Positions 52,182 through 61,131 of a stretch of DNA of 64,000 nt are shown piece by piece. A program made the translations under genes and the position numbers. The stretch spans positions 2,480,001 through 2,544,000 of the forward strand of contig OZ243926.1 in NCBI GenBank assembly GCA_965213765.1. The letters are read 5' to 3'. The notes under the pieces were generated by a model. That model searched no databases, was not told the DNA's origin, and saw nothing but the letters and a program-made list of their open reading frames with translations. Within the stretch, counting starts at the first letter, position 1; the number at the start of each line of letters is the position of its first letter. The DNA is from JAJDXO01 sp965213765 (GTDB taxonomy: Bacteria; Pseudomonadota; Alphaproteobacteria; Rhodospirillales; UBA2165).

Positions 52182-53396
52182 GTGCAACTCGAACAACCTG
52201 AAGAACCCGCTCCAGGTCCGCGATCCTGGCTCGCCGACGTCGGCGTTGTTCACGCCAGCAATGCGCTGATCGCGTTCCTGTTTGCCGCCTCGGCGCCGGT
52301 AGCGATTGTTCTCGGTGTCGGTCTCAAGGGTGGGTTGTCGGAGGCCGAGCTGTCGTCGTGGGTGTTCGGCGGCTTCGCCCTCAACGGCGTCCTCAGCATT
52401 ATCGTCTCCATCGTCTATCGGCAGCCGTTGGCGTTTTTCTGGACCATATCCGGATCCGTGCTGGTGGGACCCGCCCTCACTCACCTCAGCTTCCAAGAAG
52501 TGATCGGCGCCTTTCTGGCGACCGGCATCCTGCTGCTGGTGCTCGGGCTGTCCGGATTGGTCGGAAAGATCATGAAGCTGCTGCCCATGCCGATCATCAT
52601 GGGAATGGTGGCGGGCGTGTTTCTCGAATTCGGCTTGGATTGGGTGCGGGCGCTTTGGGACGATCCGCTGCTGGCAGGCTCGATGACGGCGGCCTTCGTA
52701 TTGCTGTCCCTCAACAGACGCGTCGCCGAGAGATTTCCGCCGATGATCGGCGTTCTGATCGTCGGCATCGCCGTGATTTTGGCGCAGGGTTCATTCAACC
52801 CGGAGGGTGGATTCGGCTATCAGTTTGTCACGCCGATCGTTTTCCGGCCCGAATTTTCCCTGCCGGCCATGATCGAGCTGGTGATCCCGCTGGCGATCAC
52901 GGTGCTGGCAGCCCAGAACGCCCAGGGCATCGCCATTCTTCAAACCCGCGATCACAAACCGCCGGTCAACACCATCACCGCGGCTTGCGGGTTCAATTCA
53001 TTGGTAATCGGCATGTTCGGCTCTGTCTCGACCTGTCTGACCGGACCGGTGAACGCCATTCTGTCTTCCGGCGGCCGCAAGGAGACGCACTACATTGCCG
53101 CCGTGATCATCGGGCTGTTTGCGATCCTGTTCGGGCTTCACTCGCCCATGTTCACGAAGTTCCTGCTGGCATCACCACCCGCCTTCATCGCCACCCTTGC
53201 CGGGCTCGCGCTGCTGCATATTCTCCAAAGCGCGTTCAAGGTCTCGTTTGGCGGCAAGTTCACGCTTGGCGCCCTGGTATCATTCCTGGTAACCCTCACC
53301 GAACTCACCATATTCAATATTGGAGCGCCGTTCTGGGGTCTGGTGTTCGGATTTGCCGCATCCTGGCTGCTGGAGCGGGACCACTTCGTTAAATAA
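52182..53396 (+). CDS. Benzoate/H+ symporter (BenE family)
   Basis: This 404-residue integral membrane protein has about 12 hydrophobic helices and BenE-type features such as GVVHASNALIAFLFAASAPVA, FFWTISGSVLVGPALTHLSF, and NAQGIAILQTRDHKPPVN. The family transports benzoate and related aromatic acids with protons, and the fold is related to xanthine/uracil permeases. The start is uncertain: no ATG gives a family-like N-terminus, so I used the GTG at 52182; a TTG at 52113 would add 23 residues. No aromatic catabolic genes are adjacent, so the substrate is open. Confidence 0.85.
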   Translation: MQLEQPEEPAPGPRSWLADVGVVHASNALIAFLFAASAPVAIVLGVGLKGGLSEAELSSWVFGGFALNGVLSIIVSIVYRQPLAFFWTISGSVLVGPALTHLSFQEVIGAFLATGILLLVLGLSGLVGKIMKLLPMPIIMGMVAGVFLEFGLDWVRALWDDPLLAGSMTAAFVLLSLNRRVAERFPPMIGVLIVGIAVILAQGSFNPEGGFGYQFVTPIVFRPEFSLPAMIELVIPLAITVLAAQNAQGIAILQTRDHKPPVNTITAACGFNSLVIGMFGSVSTCLTGPVNAILSSGGRKETHYIAAVIIGLFAILFGLHSPMFTKFLLASPPAFIATLAGLALLHILQSAFKVSFGGKFTLGALVSFLVTLTELTIFNIGAPFWGLVFGFAASWLLERDHFVK

Positions 53397-53801
53397 GCGT
53401 TGTTCCGCCGCGGCGGCAACCGGCTCTTTCTTCTTCCGCTCGATGAGCCCGACGCTAAAGGACATGATCGGCGGCGCGGGGGCCAGTGCCGGGACCGCCG
53501 GGAGCGGCAGGCCGCCCTGGACCACCGAACCCAATCCCCGATAAAGCTCCGAGCCCGCGCCCGGGAACAGCACCGCCGGCATCGCCGAACGTCCCGACCC
53601 CGGCGACGAAACCGCGCCGGGTAAACGCGCGTTCCGCCGGCCGCCCGAAATCGGTCTCGCCGTCGTGCAATGTTCTCGGCGTGAAGCCTGGCAACCCGGC
53701 AATCCGCGTTCTGAAGTCGCACACGCGGAAGCCGAAACCCTCTCAATGCAACCAGATTTGACAGCGGCGTTTGGGGCATTACGCTAACGGAGAACAGATC
53801 G
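53397..53801. other. Interval without a convincing gene
   Basis: These 405 bases are GC-rich and hold only low-complexity Pro/Gly/Arg-rich frames on both strands. On the minus strand two adjacent frames together read like the start of a twin-arginine-exported protein (TRRGFVAGVGTFGDAGG in one frame, then a hydrophobic stretch in another), which could be a frameshifted remnant. This is weak. A GC palindrome, CCGCCGCGGCGG, lies just after the BenE stop. Confidence 0.4.
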
Positions 53802-54176
53802 TTGAGAACAGTCATGATTCCTGCATGCATTGTCGGCGCGGCCGCCATTGCGGTGGTCCTGGCGACTTCGCCGGCCAGCGCCCAGAACGATCTGCGACCG
53901 GACGCCGAGCGGCTCATGCAGAACGACGCATGGTGCCCGATCGTGCTGAACCACCACCTGCCGGCCATCACGAATACGGCTGCCGAACTTGTCAAGAAGG
54001 AGCTGTCGAAAGGCCGGGATCTGGAGGTCTACGAAACGGTCGCGCCGCTGCTCGATACCCTGTTGTCGGTCGGGAGGATGGACGAGCGGGACCCGGTCAG
54101 GCAGGCGCATCTTGCTATGGCGTGCACCCTCGGCCTGCCCGTGGTCAAGAAAATGATCGCCCGCGAAATCAGGTGA
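53802..54176 (+). CDS. Small secreted protein of unknown function
   Basis: This 124-residue protein has a clear signal peptide (hydrophobic residues about 5-22, ending SPASAQ) and a mature part of about 97 residues rich in helices. It has one cysteine in AWCPIVLNHHL and another in AMACTLGLPVVKK, which may pair. GGAG lies nine bases before the TTG at 53802; an ATG four codons later is the alternative start. I recognise no family. It is isolated between two gene-poor stretches and is convergent with the amidohydrolase gene. Confidence 0.65.
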   Translation: MRTVMIPACIVGAAAIAVVLATSPASAQNDLRPDAERLMQNDAWCPIVLNHHLPAITNTAAELVKKELSKGRDLEVYETVAPLLDTLLSVGRMDERDPVRQAHLAMACTLGLPVVKKMIAREIR

Positions 54177-54398
54177 ACTCGATCCCGGCCCGCGAAATCC
54201 GGCCAATTAGGCGTATAAGTTCCAAAACAAGGGATTGAGCCCCGTCGGGTCCGGCCAATCGGGAAATCGCGGCGTCCGAACGGTCTGCGAGTTCCGGCGT
54301 TGCAGGCGTGTCGAGTCGCCCGGGACCGGTCATGCCCTTCCGCACATGGCAATTCGTACGACGGGAGGGCGTATCGGATCATCGGTCGGCGGAATGAG

Positions 54399-55418
54399 TT
54401 ATATGCCGATCCCGAACAGTTTGGCGGCGTTGCCTGACATAATCCGCTCTTTAGACGATGCGGACAGGCCGGAGGTCCGGGATACAAACCCCACCGGGTC
54501 GGTCTCGATTTCGCCGCGAGGGTAATCGGTGCCCATCATCACGTGCGTATCGCCGGCGCGCTTCACCAATGTCCTGAGCATTTCACGATCGAAGATCACG
54601 CTGTCGAAGTAAAACCGCTTGAGATAGTCGCTGGGTTTTCGATCGATATTCGCCCGTGTCTCGGGACGAGAATCGAATGCCTTGTCGCCGCGGCCCGGAT
54701 AATACGGCAGATATCCGCCACCATGAGCAACCACCACCTTGAGATTGGGGTAGTCGTCCATGACGCCTTCATAGACCAGGGACGCCATGACCAACGCCTC
54801 TTCCAGGGGTTGGCCGACGGTGTTCCAGAGAAAGTATTTTCGCAATCGATCGTCGTGAGTGAACCCGCGGGGGTGGATGAAGACCGGCACATCCAGCTCT
54901 TCCGCCTTCGCCCAGAATTTGCGGAACCTGGGCTCGCCCAGATCCCGGGTGCGGATGTTCGACGGGATAGTGACCCCACGCAAGCCCAGCTCGTTCACGG
55001 CATAATGCAGCTCGCGAACCGACCGGTTGACATCCTGCAACGGCACGGCGCCGATGCCGATGAACCGGTCCGGGACCTTCGAGACAAATTCCGCAATTCC
55101 TTCATTGCACGCCCGGGCGATCCGCCGGCCGGTAGCGCCGTCGGCCCAGTAGGCGGGTGTCGGCAGGTTCATACCGATCACCTGGATGTCGACGCGCATG
55201 GCGTCCATGTCTTTGAGCCGCGCCTTGGGCTCAACGAGCGTCTTCGCCACCGCCTTGGCCTGGCGGTTGTGCTCTCGCGACGAACCCGCCGGAATCCAAT
55301 TTTGTTTCCCCGGCCCCGAGCCCCGCACCTTTACCTTGCGTGCCATTTCCAGGACCTCGGGCAACGCGACATGGGTGTGCATGTCTATGCGGGGTCCTTT
55401 GCTGGATTTTCGCGGCAT
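54399..55418 (-). CDS. Amidohydrolase family 2 protein (ACMSD/decarboxylase-like)
   Basis: This 339-residue TIM-barrel metal enzyme has the ligand pattern H14-x-H16 (DMHTHV), H182 (VFIHPRG), H232 (VVAHGGG) and D298 (MGTDYPR). That is the arrangement of the amidohydrolase-2 group, which includes aminocarboxymuconate-semialdehyde decarboxylase, gamma-resorcylate decarboxylase and related non-oxidative decarboxylases. HTDYPR-type ends and RFYFDSVIFD support a decarboxylase-like role on an aromatic or semialdehyde acid. The substrate is unknown. The SDR gene lies upstream on the same strand after a 407-base gap with an sRNA-like locus on the other strand. Confidence 0.88.
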   Translation of the reverse strand: MPRKSSKGPRIDMHTHVALPEVLEMARKVKVRGSGPGKQNWIPAGSSREHNRQAKAVAKTLVEPKARLKDMDAMRVDIQVIGMNLPTPAYWADGATGRRIARACNEGIAEFVSKVPDRFIGIGAVPLQDVNRSVRELHYAVNELGLRGVTIPSNIRTRDLGEPRFRKFWAKAEELDVPVFIHPRGFTHDDRLRKYFLWNTVGQPLEEALVMASLVYEGVMDDYPNLKVVVAHGGGYLPYYPGRGDKAFDSRPETRANIDRKPSDYLKRFYFDSVIFDREMLRTLVKRAGDTHVMMGTDYPRGEIETDPVGFVSRTSGLSASSKERIMSGNAAKLFGIGI

Positions 55419-55659
55419 AACGTCACTCCCGAATTTTCAATCTCTGTCGCTCGCGCACCGCCCGCTCCCGGACCGGAACGTCCTGGGGTATCGGCCGTAC
55501 CGGCACCTGCCCCAGCATGTCGGCCCCATCATGTCGGCAATGAACCCGCGGTGAAAGGCGCCGTGAATGAGGATCACTCCTTCCTCGCCGGTTGACCGCA
55601 GGGCACCACCGGTTTCTCAGATTATGGAGCAGGCTCCGAATCAAATCACTCTTTCGTTA

Positions 55660-55813
55660 TGAGTTGGCCCTATTCTCGCCACAATTGGTTGCTTGAATGG
55701 CTCTATCAGGCCTCCTGATTGAGAGGGCACATGCCCCTCTTACCCCCCTTGAGGGCGGAATATTCTGCCCTGACTTCCGGCCGGGGAGCCCCCTGACTCC
55801 CCGGCCGATTTTT
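55660..55813 (+). ncRNA. Candidate small RNA ending at an orphan terminator
   Basis: Four hairpins follow one another on the plus strand: CTC-T-ATCAGG/CCTGAT-T-GAG (55701-55723), AGAGGG/CCCTCT (55722-55740, competing with the first for two bases), AGGGC/GCCCT around GAATATTC (55752-55771), and the terminator stem (55778-55807) followed by TTTTT. No plus-strand protein gene lies upstream for more than 1.4 kb, so the terminator must end a separate transcript. The 5' end is a guess; I could not identify a strong promoter. It overlaps no known RNA family that I recognise. Confidence 0.45.
55778..55813 (+). terminator. Strong intrinsic terminator with no upstream plus-strand gene
   Basis: CGGCCGGGGAG (55778-55788), an 8-base loop and CTCCCCGGCCG (55797-55807) form a perfect 11-bp GC-rich stem followed by A and TTTTT (55809-55813). 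On the minus strand the stem is preceded, not followed, by the T/A tract, so it works for plus-strand transcripts. It lies 13 bases beyond the SDR stop. Confidence 0.75.
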
Positions 55814-55825
55814 CATTTTACGGGA

Positions 55826-56584
55826 TCAGGCGTGCCATCCGCCATCGGCCATGAACACGCCGCCCGTGGAAAAGCTCGACATGTCGGACGCCAGATAGAG
55901 CACCGATTTGGCGATCTCGTCGGCCGTGGCATGACGGCCCAGGGGAATGGTCTTGTTGAGCATTTCGGTCATGTCGATCCCCATGGCCTTGCCCGCCCGG
56001 TCTTCGATCTGCCGCTGAAAGGCGGTCGATGTCGGTCCCGGCGCCAGCACATTGGCACGAATGTTCCTAGGTGCGAGTTCCTTGGAGATTGCCCGGGTCA
56101 TGCCGACCACGGCATGCTTGGACGTAATATATGCGACCGAGTTGGGGCGGGCCGTCACCCCCATGATGCTCGACATGACAATGATGCTGCCCCCGTCGGC
56201 CATATCCGGGATGGCGTGTTTGCAGGTCAGGAAAGTGCCCTTGACGTTGACGTCCATCACATGGGCGAAAACATCCTCCGGGTAGTCCGCGGTACTGGCG
56301 GAGGTCCCACTGACCCCGGCATTGGCAAACAGCACGTCGATTGCACCCCAGGCATCGACGGCCGAAGCGATGAAGGCCCGGCAATCGGTCGAGCTGGCAA
56401 CGTCGGCTACGGCGGTCAACGTCCGGTCCGGGTCCATTTGGCCGAGAGCAGCGTCGAGATCGGCGTGCTGCCGGTCGACCAACATGACCTCGGCACCTTC
56501 CAATTGAAGCAGGCGGGCGCTGGCAAGGCCAATTTCGCCGGCACCGCCGGTGACGATGCAGCGTTTTTCGTCCATCTGTCTCAT
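55826..56584 (-). CDS. Short-chain dehydrogenase/reductase
   Basis: This 252-residue classical SDR has the cofactor motif GGAGEIG at 13-19, NAG at 88-90, N114, and the catalytic S138/S139, Y152 and K156 (YITSK). Asp38 region VDRQ at the end of strand 2 suggests preference for NAD(H). The C-terminal ending GGVFMADGGWHA is typical. GGAGG five bases before the ATG at 56584 supports this start; an ATG three codons later is possible. The substrate is unknown. It lies upstream of the amidohydrolase gene but is separated by 407 bases. Confidence 0.92.
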   Translation of the reverse strand: MRQMDEKRCIVTGGAGEIGLASARLLQLEGAEVMLVDRQHADLDAALGQMDPDRTLTAVADVASSTDCRAFIASAVDAWGAIDVLFANAGVSGTSASTADYPEDVFAHVMDVNVKGTFLTCKHAIPDMADGGSIIVMSSIMGVTARPNSVAYITSKHAVVGMTRAISKELAPRNIRANVLAPGPTSTAFQRQIEDRAGKAMGIDMTEMLNKTIPLGRHATADEIAKSVLYLASDMSSFSTGGVFMADGGWHA

Positions 56585-56749
56585 GTGGCCCTCCAGCTTG
56601 TCGGAATGTCGACGGCGGGGCGTCACCCGCCAGCGAGTTTCATAAAGGCGCAATACTATCCACAAATTCTGTGGATATCTCGCGCATGTTTCGTGGACAG
56701 TCTTCGCCCAAACCTTAGGCCGGCTTTGCTCACTCCGGCGTCCGGTTCG

Positions 56750-57103
56750 TCACCTCGGATGAACCTCGATATAAAACAGCGCTGATTCACCGTGTCCGTG
56801 CGAATGGCCGCCAAATCCATGACTGGTGACCGGGAACCGGCCGGTCGCCCGGGCATTGAAGCTCATGGTCGCCCCGGAGCCCGGTTTGGCCTCCTGTTCG
56901 ATGTCATAGCCGTGAAGGTGCAGTTCGACGATCTCGTCCGTATTGAAGCGAATGGTGACCTCGTCGCCCTGCTTGACGCGAATGACCCGCTCGCCGACGA
57001 CTTTACGCTTCTCGATTTTCACCGTGGCTTCGACCGGGCCAGCCAACGCCGACGCCGCGCCCAGGGCAATCGCCAAGAACCCCGCGACCAGTGCCCTGCT
57101 CAT
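56750..57103 (-). CDS. Cupredoxin-like periplasmic protein without the copper cysteine
   Basis: This 117-residue protein has a signal peptide (about 1-21, ending ALA) and a single Greek-key domain similar to cupredoxins, with GERVIRVKQGDEVTIRFNTDE and ELHLHGYD. A blue-copper site needs His, Cys, His and Met, but there is no cysteine. Instead there are H62 and H64 and a His-rich end loop H95, H100, H102, H104 (HGFGGHSHGHGE). It may bind copper in a type-2 manner, bind another metal, or be structural. GGAGGAG precedes the ATG at 57103; a start ten codons earlier is less likely. It is not obviously in an operon. Confidence 0.8.
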   Translation of the reverse strand: MSRALVAGFLAIALGAASALAGPVEATVKIEKRKVVGERVIRVKQGDEVTIRFNTDEIVELHLHGYDIEQEAKPGSGATMSFNARATGRFPVTSHGFGGHSHGHGESALFYIEVHPR

Positions 57104-57640
57104 TTCCAATCTCCTCCAACCCGCGGACATCATACGTTCGGATGAAATTTAGAACCTCACCCCGGCGATGCAATCCAATTGACCGCGCGCCCCGATTGAT
57201 CCGCCTGTTCGCCGGATGCGTATTGAACATACCGGGCCGCAAATCGAATTGGAGGCTGCGGGCTTGCCGTCAAATTTCCGGGCATGGCCGGCTATCGGTA
57301 CGATTACCGGTCCGAGCCATATGGCGTGATGGTCTGTTGGCCCAACCGAACTCGAAACAGAATGATGACGGCGAAATCGACGAAGTCGGGGCCGCGTCAT
57401 CGGAGGACGGTCCGAGTGGCGGTTTTCAAGACCGAACCGGCTCGTTCGGCCGGGGCGGTATGGAGGATGCCGGCGAAGACCTGATCCACACGCCGGCCGC
57501 CGGACGCGGCGGGGATTGTGTTTGTCCCGCGGTCACGGACGCTCCGCTGAAATTTACCGCCTTTGTCCCCCGGCTCGCCCAACGCTTCATCAAAATACGG
57601 CTCCGTTTGATCCCCGGCTGCTCATCCGTAAGATAACGGT
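57104..57640. other. Gene-free interval between divergent cupredoxin-like and Fe-S protein genes
   Basis: I see no credible gene in these 537 bases. Long frames on either strand have Arg/Pro/Gly-rich low-quality translations. Promoters for the two divergent neighbours should lie here, but no hexamers could be assigned with confidence. Confidence 0.55.
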
Positions 57641-58621
57641 ATGAGCAGCCGCGAATACTCGCCCGATCCAAAATATTTGGACGCCTTTCCGGATAAATCG
57701 GGCAATGACGTCAATGGCCTTGGCGAAGATGAACGGCGGCCGCCGTCGCCTTTCTTCTGGCACCCGAAAGACCGCCATGACTTCGGCGACCTGCAGGACG
57801 CGGTGATGCACAATTTCCACACCTCGCCCGACATCCAGCGGGTCTACAACCCCGATGCCGATCGCGGGCCCAAACCCGTTGAACGCGCCGGCACCCGCGT
57901 CGAAGAGTCGCCCGCGGCGTGGACCGAGATGGTCAAATCGTTCGCGCTGAGCCACGAGGCCGATCAGGTAGGCATCACGCGGATGGATCCGTCTTACGTT
58001 TTTGACGGCTATGAGATTGGCGAGCCCTGGCTGATCGTCATCGGTGTGGCCATGGACCACGACCGGCTGAATGCGGCCCCGGACACGCTTGAAAACCCGG
58101 TTTCGGCCGTGGAAGTAGGTGAGCAGTACAATCGCGCGGCCCGGGTTTCCCGCAACCTCGCCAATTACATTCTGTCCCAGGGATACAATGCCAAGGCGTT
58201 TCCCGGACCGTGGGCATCGGCGTTGCTGATGATCCCCCCGGCGATCGAAGCCGGGTTCGGGCAATTGGGCAAGCATGGCTCATTGATCAATCGGCAATTC
58301 GGCTCATCCTTCCGTTTGTCGGCGGTGTCGACCGACATGCCGCTCGCCGCCGACGCGCGCGACGATATCGGCGCCGAGGAATTTTGTGCCAATTGCCGGG
58401 TTTGTTCCAAAGCCTGCCCGCCCGGCGCCATATTCGATATCAAACAGATGGTTCGCGGCGAGCGGAAGTGGTACGTCGATTTCGACAAATGCATCCCCTA
58501 CTTCGGCGAAACCATGGGATGCGCCATCTGTATCGGCCGCTGCCCATGGTCGAAACCGGGAACGGCTCCAAGGCTGGCGGAGAAGATGCTGGCGAGACGA
58601 GCACGTCTCGCGGCGGAATAA
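57641..58621 (+). CDS. Reductive-dehalogenase-like / QueG-like 4Fe-4S protein
   Basis: This 326-residue protein ends in a ferredoxin-like domain with two 4Fe-4S motifs: C249-x2-C252-x2-C255-x3-C259 (CANCRVCSKACPPGA) and C284, C294-x2-C297-x3-C301 (CAICIGRCPW). The segment before them, including GPWASALLMIPPAIEAGFGQLGKHGSLIN, resembles the corrinoid-binding core shared by reductive dehalogenases and epoxyqueuosine reductase. It lacks the twin-arginine signal of respiratory dehalogenases, so it should be cytoplasmic. It is smaller than known catabolic RdhA proteins. No rdhB-type anchor or corrinoid gene is adjacent. Dehalogenation, another reductive reaction or cofactor chemistry are all possible. 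Confidence 0.82.
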   Translation: MSSREYSPDPKYLDAFPDKSGNDVNGLGEDERRPPSPFFWHPKDRHDFGDLQDAVMHNFHTSPDIQRVYNPDADRGPKPVERAGTRVEESPAAWTEMVKSFALSHEADQVGITRMDPSYVFDGYEIGEPWLIVIGVAMDHDRLNAAPDTLENPVSAVEVGEQYNRAARVSRNLANYILSQGYNAKAFPGPWASALLMIPPAIEAGFGQLGKHGSLINRQFGSSFRLSAVSTDMPLAADARDDIGAEEFCANCRVCSKACPPGAIFDIKQMVRGERKWYVDFDKCIPYFGETMGCAICIGRCPWSKPGTAPRLAEKMLARRARLAAE

Positions 58622-58895
58622 AACTCCTGCCCTAGCCCGGATTTCGGGCCTTATAGAACCGATCAATACCGAGCGCCATCCAAAAAGGGCCCGGGTGCGG
58701 CCCGCCGTTCCCAGGCCAGCGCCCGCGCATCCAGGATGGCCCGACGTGGTGTGTTGGCCCGGCATCGGACCGGGTAATCCGGTTGATCCGAACTGTTGCC
58801 GTGTCCAGGGGTGATTTGCAAGTCCATCTGTCATTGACCTCCCCCGACATGATAGATTTGCCGCCTCATCCAACCTGCCGTCCGGCTGGACAATC

Positions 58896-59513
58896 ATGGT
58901 CGCGTTCTCTGGCACACAATTGACCTGTATTCGGGGTGAACGGCTTGTCTTCAAGGATCTCAGCTTCTCGGTCGAAGAAGGCACGGCGCTGTACCTGACG
59001 GGGACCAACGGTTCCGGCAAATCCAGCCTCCTCCGGGTTATGGCGACCTTGCAGCGGCCCGCCGGCGGCGAAATGCGTTGGAACGAGGCAGATGTGTGGG
59101 ACGATATTCCGGCGCACCATGACCGAACCCGGTACGTTGGGCACGCGGATGGGGTAAAGCCGGTTCTCAGCGTTGGCGAGAACCTGGCATTTTGGGCAGC
59201 GATTTCGGAGACACGGTCCGAACCGGCCGGCCATAGAGTGCAGACTGCCTTGAGCAGGGTCGGTCTCGGCAGATTGTCGGAAATGCCCGCCCGGTTCCTG
59301 TCCGCGGGTCAACGGCGGCGACTGAATCTTGCCCGGCTGCTGGCGGCGCCCGCCCGCCTGTGGCTGCTGGACGAACCGGCGGTTGGCCTCGACGAGGGGA
59401 GTGCCGCCGTACTCGAGAGCATGATCGCCTCGCATCTCGCCAAGGGCGGCATGGCCGTTGTCGCTACTCATGATGCCGTGCCGGCCGGCGCGCGGCGGCT
59501 CGAATTGTCGTGA
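58896..59513 (+). CDS. ccmA: Heme exporter ATP-binding protein CcmA
   Basis: This is the ATPase of the CcmABCD complex, which releases holo-CcmE during cytochrome c maturation (System I). The 205-residue product has Walker A GTNGSGKS at 36-43, the ABC signature as FLSAGQRRRLNLARLL, and Walker B LWLLDEPAVGLDEG. The length is normal for CcmA. It starts the ccmABCDEFG operon after a 274-base gap, and its stop overlaps the ccmB start by one base (TGATG). Confidence 0.94.
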   Translation: MVAFSGTQLTCIRGERLVFKDLSFSVEEGTALYLTGTNGSGKSSLLRVMATLQRPAGGEMRWNEADVWDDIPAHHDRTRYVGHADGVKPVLSVGENLAFWAAISETRSEPAGHRVQTALSRVGLGRLSEMPARFLSAGQRRRLNLARLLAAPARLWLLDEPAVGLDEGSAAVLESMIASHLAKGGMAVVATHDAVPAGARRLELS

Positions 59514-60178
59514 TGCGCGGTTTCACCGATACCCTCCGCCGGGAACTCCGCCTGGCGCTCCGCCAGGGCGGCGATAGTCTTTTGGTGGTGATGTTTTTTG
59601 TTCTCGTGGTGGTGCTTTTTCCTCTCGGCGCGGGGCCCGAACCCGGAATCCTAAGCCGGATCGGCGCCGGGATCATCTGGGTCTCCGCTCTGTTGGCCGC
59701 CATGCTTTCGATGGACCGGCTGTACCAATCCGACTTCGAGGACGGATCATTGGAGCTTCTTGTCTTGAGCCCGGCGCCGCTGGAGATCATCGTACTGGCA
59801 AAAGCCGCCGCCCACTGGCTGACAACGGGGCTCCCGCTCATTGTCGCCTCGCCGCTGCTTGGGCTGTTGTTGAACCTGGAAGCCGAGGGAAGCGCGGTAA
59901 TGCTTGTGTCGCTGACGCTTGGAACGCCGGCGCTGAGTTTGGTGGGGGCAATCGGTGCGGCGCTGGTACTCGGCGCACGCCGAGGCGGGGTTCTGATCTC
60001 TCTCCTTATTCTGCCTCTATTCATACCGATCCTGATTTTCGGCGTCGGCGCCGTTGACGCGGCGTTGCTCGAATTGACCTATCGGCCCCAACTCATGGTC
60101 CTTGGCGCGTTGTTGCTGCTTGCGGCGGCACTCAGCCCGTGGGCGGCGGCAGCGGCGGTTCGCCAGGCCGTTGCATGA
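59513..60178 (+). CDS. ccmB: Heme exporter protein CcmB
   Basis: This is the six-helix membrane partner of CcmA. The 221-residue product is hydrophobic with predicted helices at about 20-40, 46-63, 96-122, 128-152, 158-180 and 195-218. It has the family segments FTDTLRRELRLALRQGGD and FEDGSLELLVLSPAPLEIIVLAKA. The ATG at 59513 overlaps the ccmA stop; a GTG one codon earlier is the alternative. A 208-base gap separates it from ccmC, longer than elsewhere in the operon, with no feature that I can name. Confidence 0.93.
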   Translation: MRGFTDTLRRELRLALRQGGDSLLVVMFFVLVVVLFPLGAGPEPGILSRIGAGIIWVSALLAAMLSMDRLYQSDFEDGSLELLVLSPAPLEIIVLAKAAAHWLTTGLPLIVASPLLGLLLNLEAEGSAVMLVSLTLGTPALSLVGAIGAALVLGARRGGVLISLLILPLFIPILIFGVGAVDAALLELTYRPQLMVLGALLLLAAALSPWAAAAAVRQAVA

Positions 60179-60386
60179 TCGAGGAATGGACATATGTGTT
60201 CAGGTGTTTCCAGGGGACGGGCGCGGATCAGGCTTGCGCCGGGCCGGATCGGCCGGTCACCCGGTAACGTACAGGAACCCCGGGCGTCACGTTGCTGCGA
60301 GGCGCCTGGAATTTAGCTGGAAGCCGCGATAAAACGCAGGCTCTATTGGGACCAGCAAACAAGAATAGGCGGAAACAGGCGTCAAC

Positions 60387-61130
60387 GTGCATAGATTTGC
60401 CAACCCCACCCGCTTCGTCCAGCTTGCCGGCCGGGTCCAGCCCTGGGCCGCCGCGCTTGCGCTTCCGTGCCTGGGTGCGGGCCTGTACTTCGCACTGTTC
60501 TCCTCGCCGCCCGACTATCAACAAGGTGAAACCGTCCGCATCATGTACGTGCATGTGCCGGCGGCGTGGATGGCGATGTTCTGCTATGTGGTCATGGCCG
60601 CGGCGAGTGCATCGTCCCTGATTTGGCGGCACCGGGTCGCCGACCTCGCGGCCAAGGCCACGGCACCGGTCGGGGCGGCATTTACCCTATTGGCGCTTGT
60701 CACCGGTTCCTTGTGGGGCAAGCCCATGTGGGGCACCTGGTGGGTATGGGATGCCCGGCTGACGTCGGTTCTGATCCTGTTCTTTCTCTATTTGGGCTAT
60801 ATCGCTCTGCAAAACGCGTTTGACGATCCCGCCCGCGGCGCCCGTGCCGCCGCCATCCTTGCCGTGGTCGGCGTCATTAACGTGCCAATCATCAAATTTT
60901 CGGTCGACTGGTGGAACACCCTCCACCAGCCCGCGAGCCTGACCCGCCTGGATGGACCCGCGATCCACTCGAGCATGCTGACCCCGTTGCTGCTCATGGC
61001 ACTCGGCTACACGGCACTATATGTGTGGATTGCCATCATCCGCATGCGGGCGGAGCTGGCGGAGACAAAAATCAGGGCGATCCGGTATCGCCAGGCCTCG
61101 GGCACCGCTCCGGCCCCTCAGGAGAGTTGA
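60387..61130 (+). CDS. ccmC: Heme-delivery protein CcmC
   Basis: CcmC presents heme to CcmE at the periplasmic face. The 247-residue product has six predicted transmembrane helices and the WWD heme-handling motif GTWWVWDARLTS at about 116-127. Conserved heme-ligand histidines are H56 in YVHVPAAW and another in the later loop (NTLHQPASL). It starts with GTG at 60387. The gene is followed within two bases by ccmD. Length and motifs are normal. Confidence 0.95.
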   Translation: MHRFANPTRFVQLAGRVQPWAAALALPCLGAGLYFALFSSPPDYQQGETVRIMYVHVPAAWMAMFCYVVMAAASASSLIWRHRVADLAAKATAPVGAAFTLLALVTGSLWGKPMWGTWWVWDARLTSVLILFFLYLGYIALQNAFDDPARGARAAAILAVVGVINVPIIKFSVDWWNTLHQPASLTRLDGPAIHSSMLTPLLLMALGYTALYVWIAIIRMRAELAETKIRAIRYRQASGTAPAPQES

Positions 61131-61131
61131 G

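Larger units (their letters stand above)
55419..55825. other. 407-base interval between the amidohydrolase and SDR genes
   Basis: No protein gene is seen. The right half (55701-55813) is a run of hairpins ending in a plus-strand intrinsic terminator, described separately. The left half (55419-55640) shows no clear feature, and 55640-55700 is comparatively AT-rich and could hold a promoter. Confidence 0.6.

Noticed and set aside
53280..53724. Possible frameshifted Tat-exported protein on the minus strand
   Set aside because: Two adjacent frames look suggestive, but they partly overlap the BenE gene in antisense and have no family match.
57091..57636. 181-codon plus-strand frame before the Fe-S protein
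   Set aside because: It begins inside the cupredoxin-like gene on the other strand, and the translation is irregular and Arg/Pro-rich.
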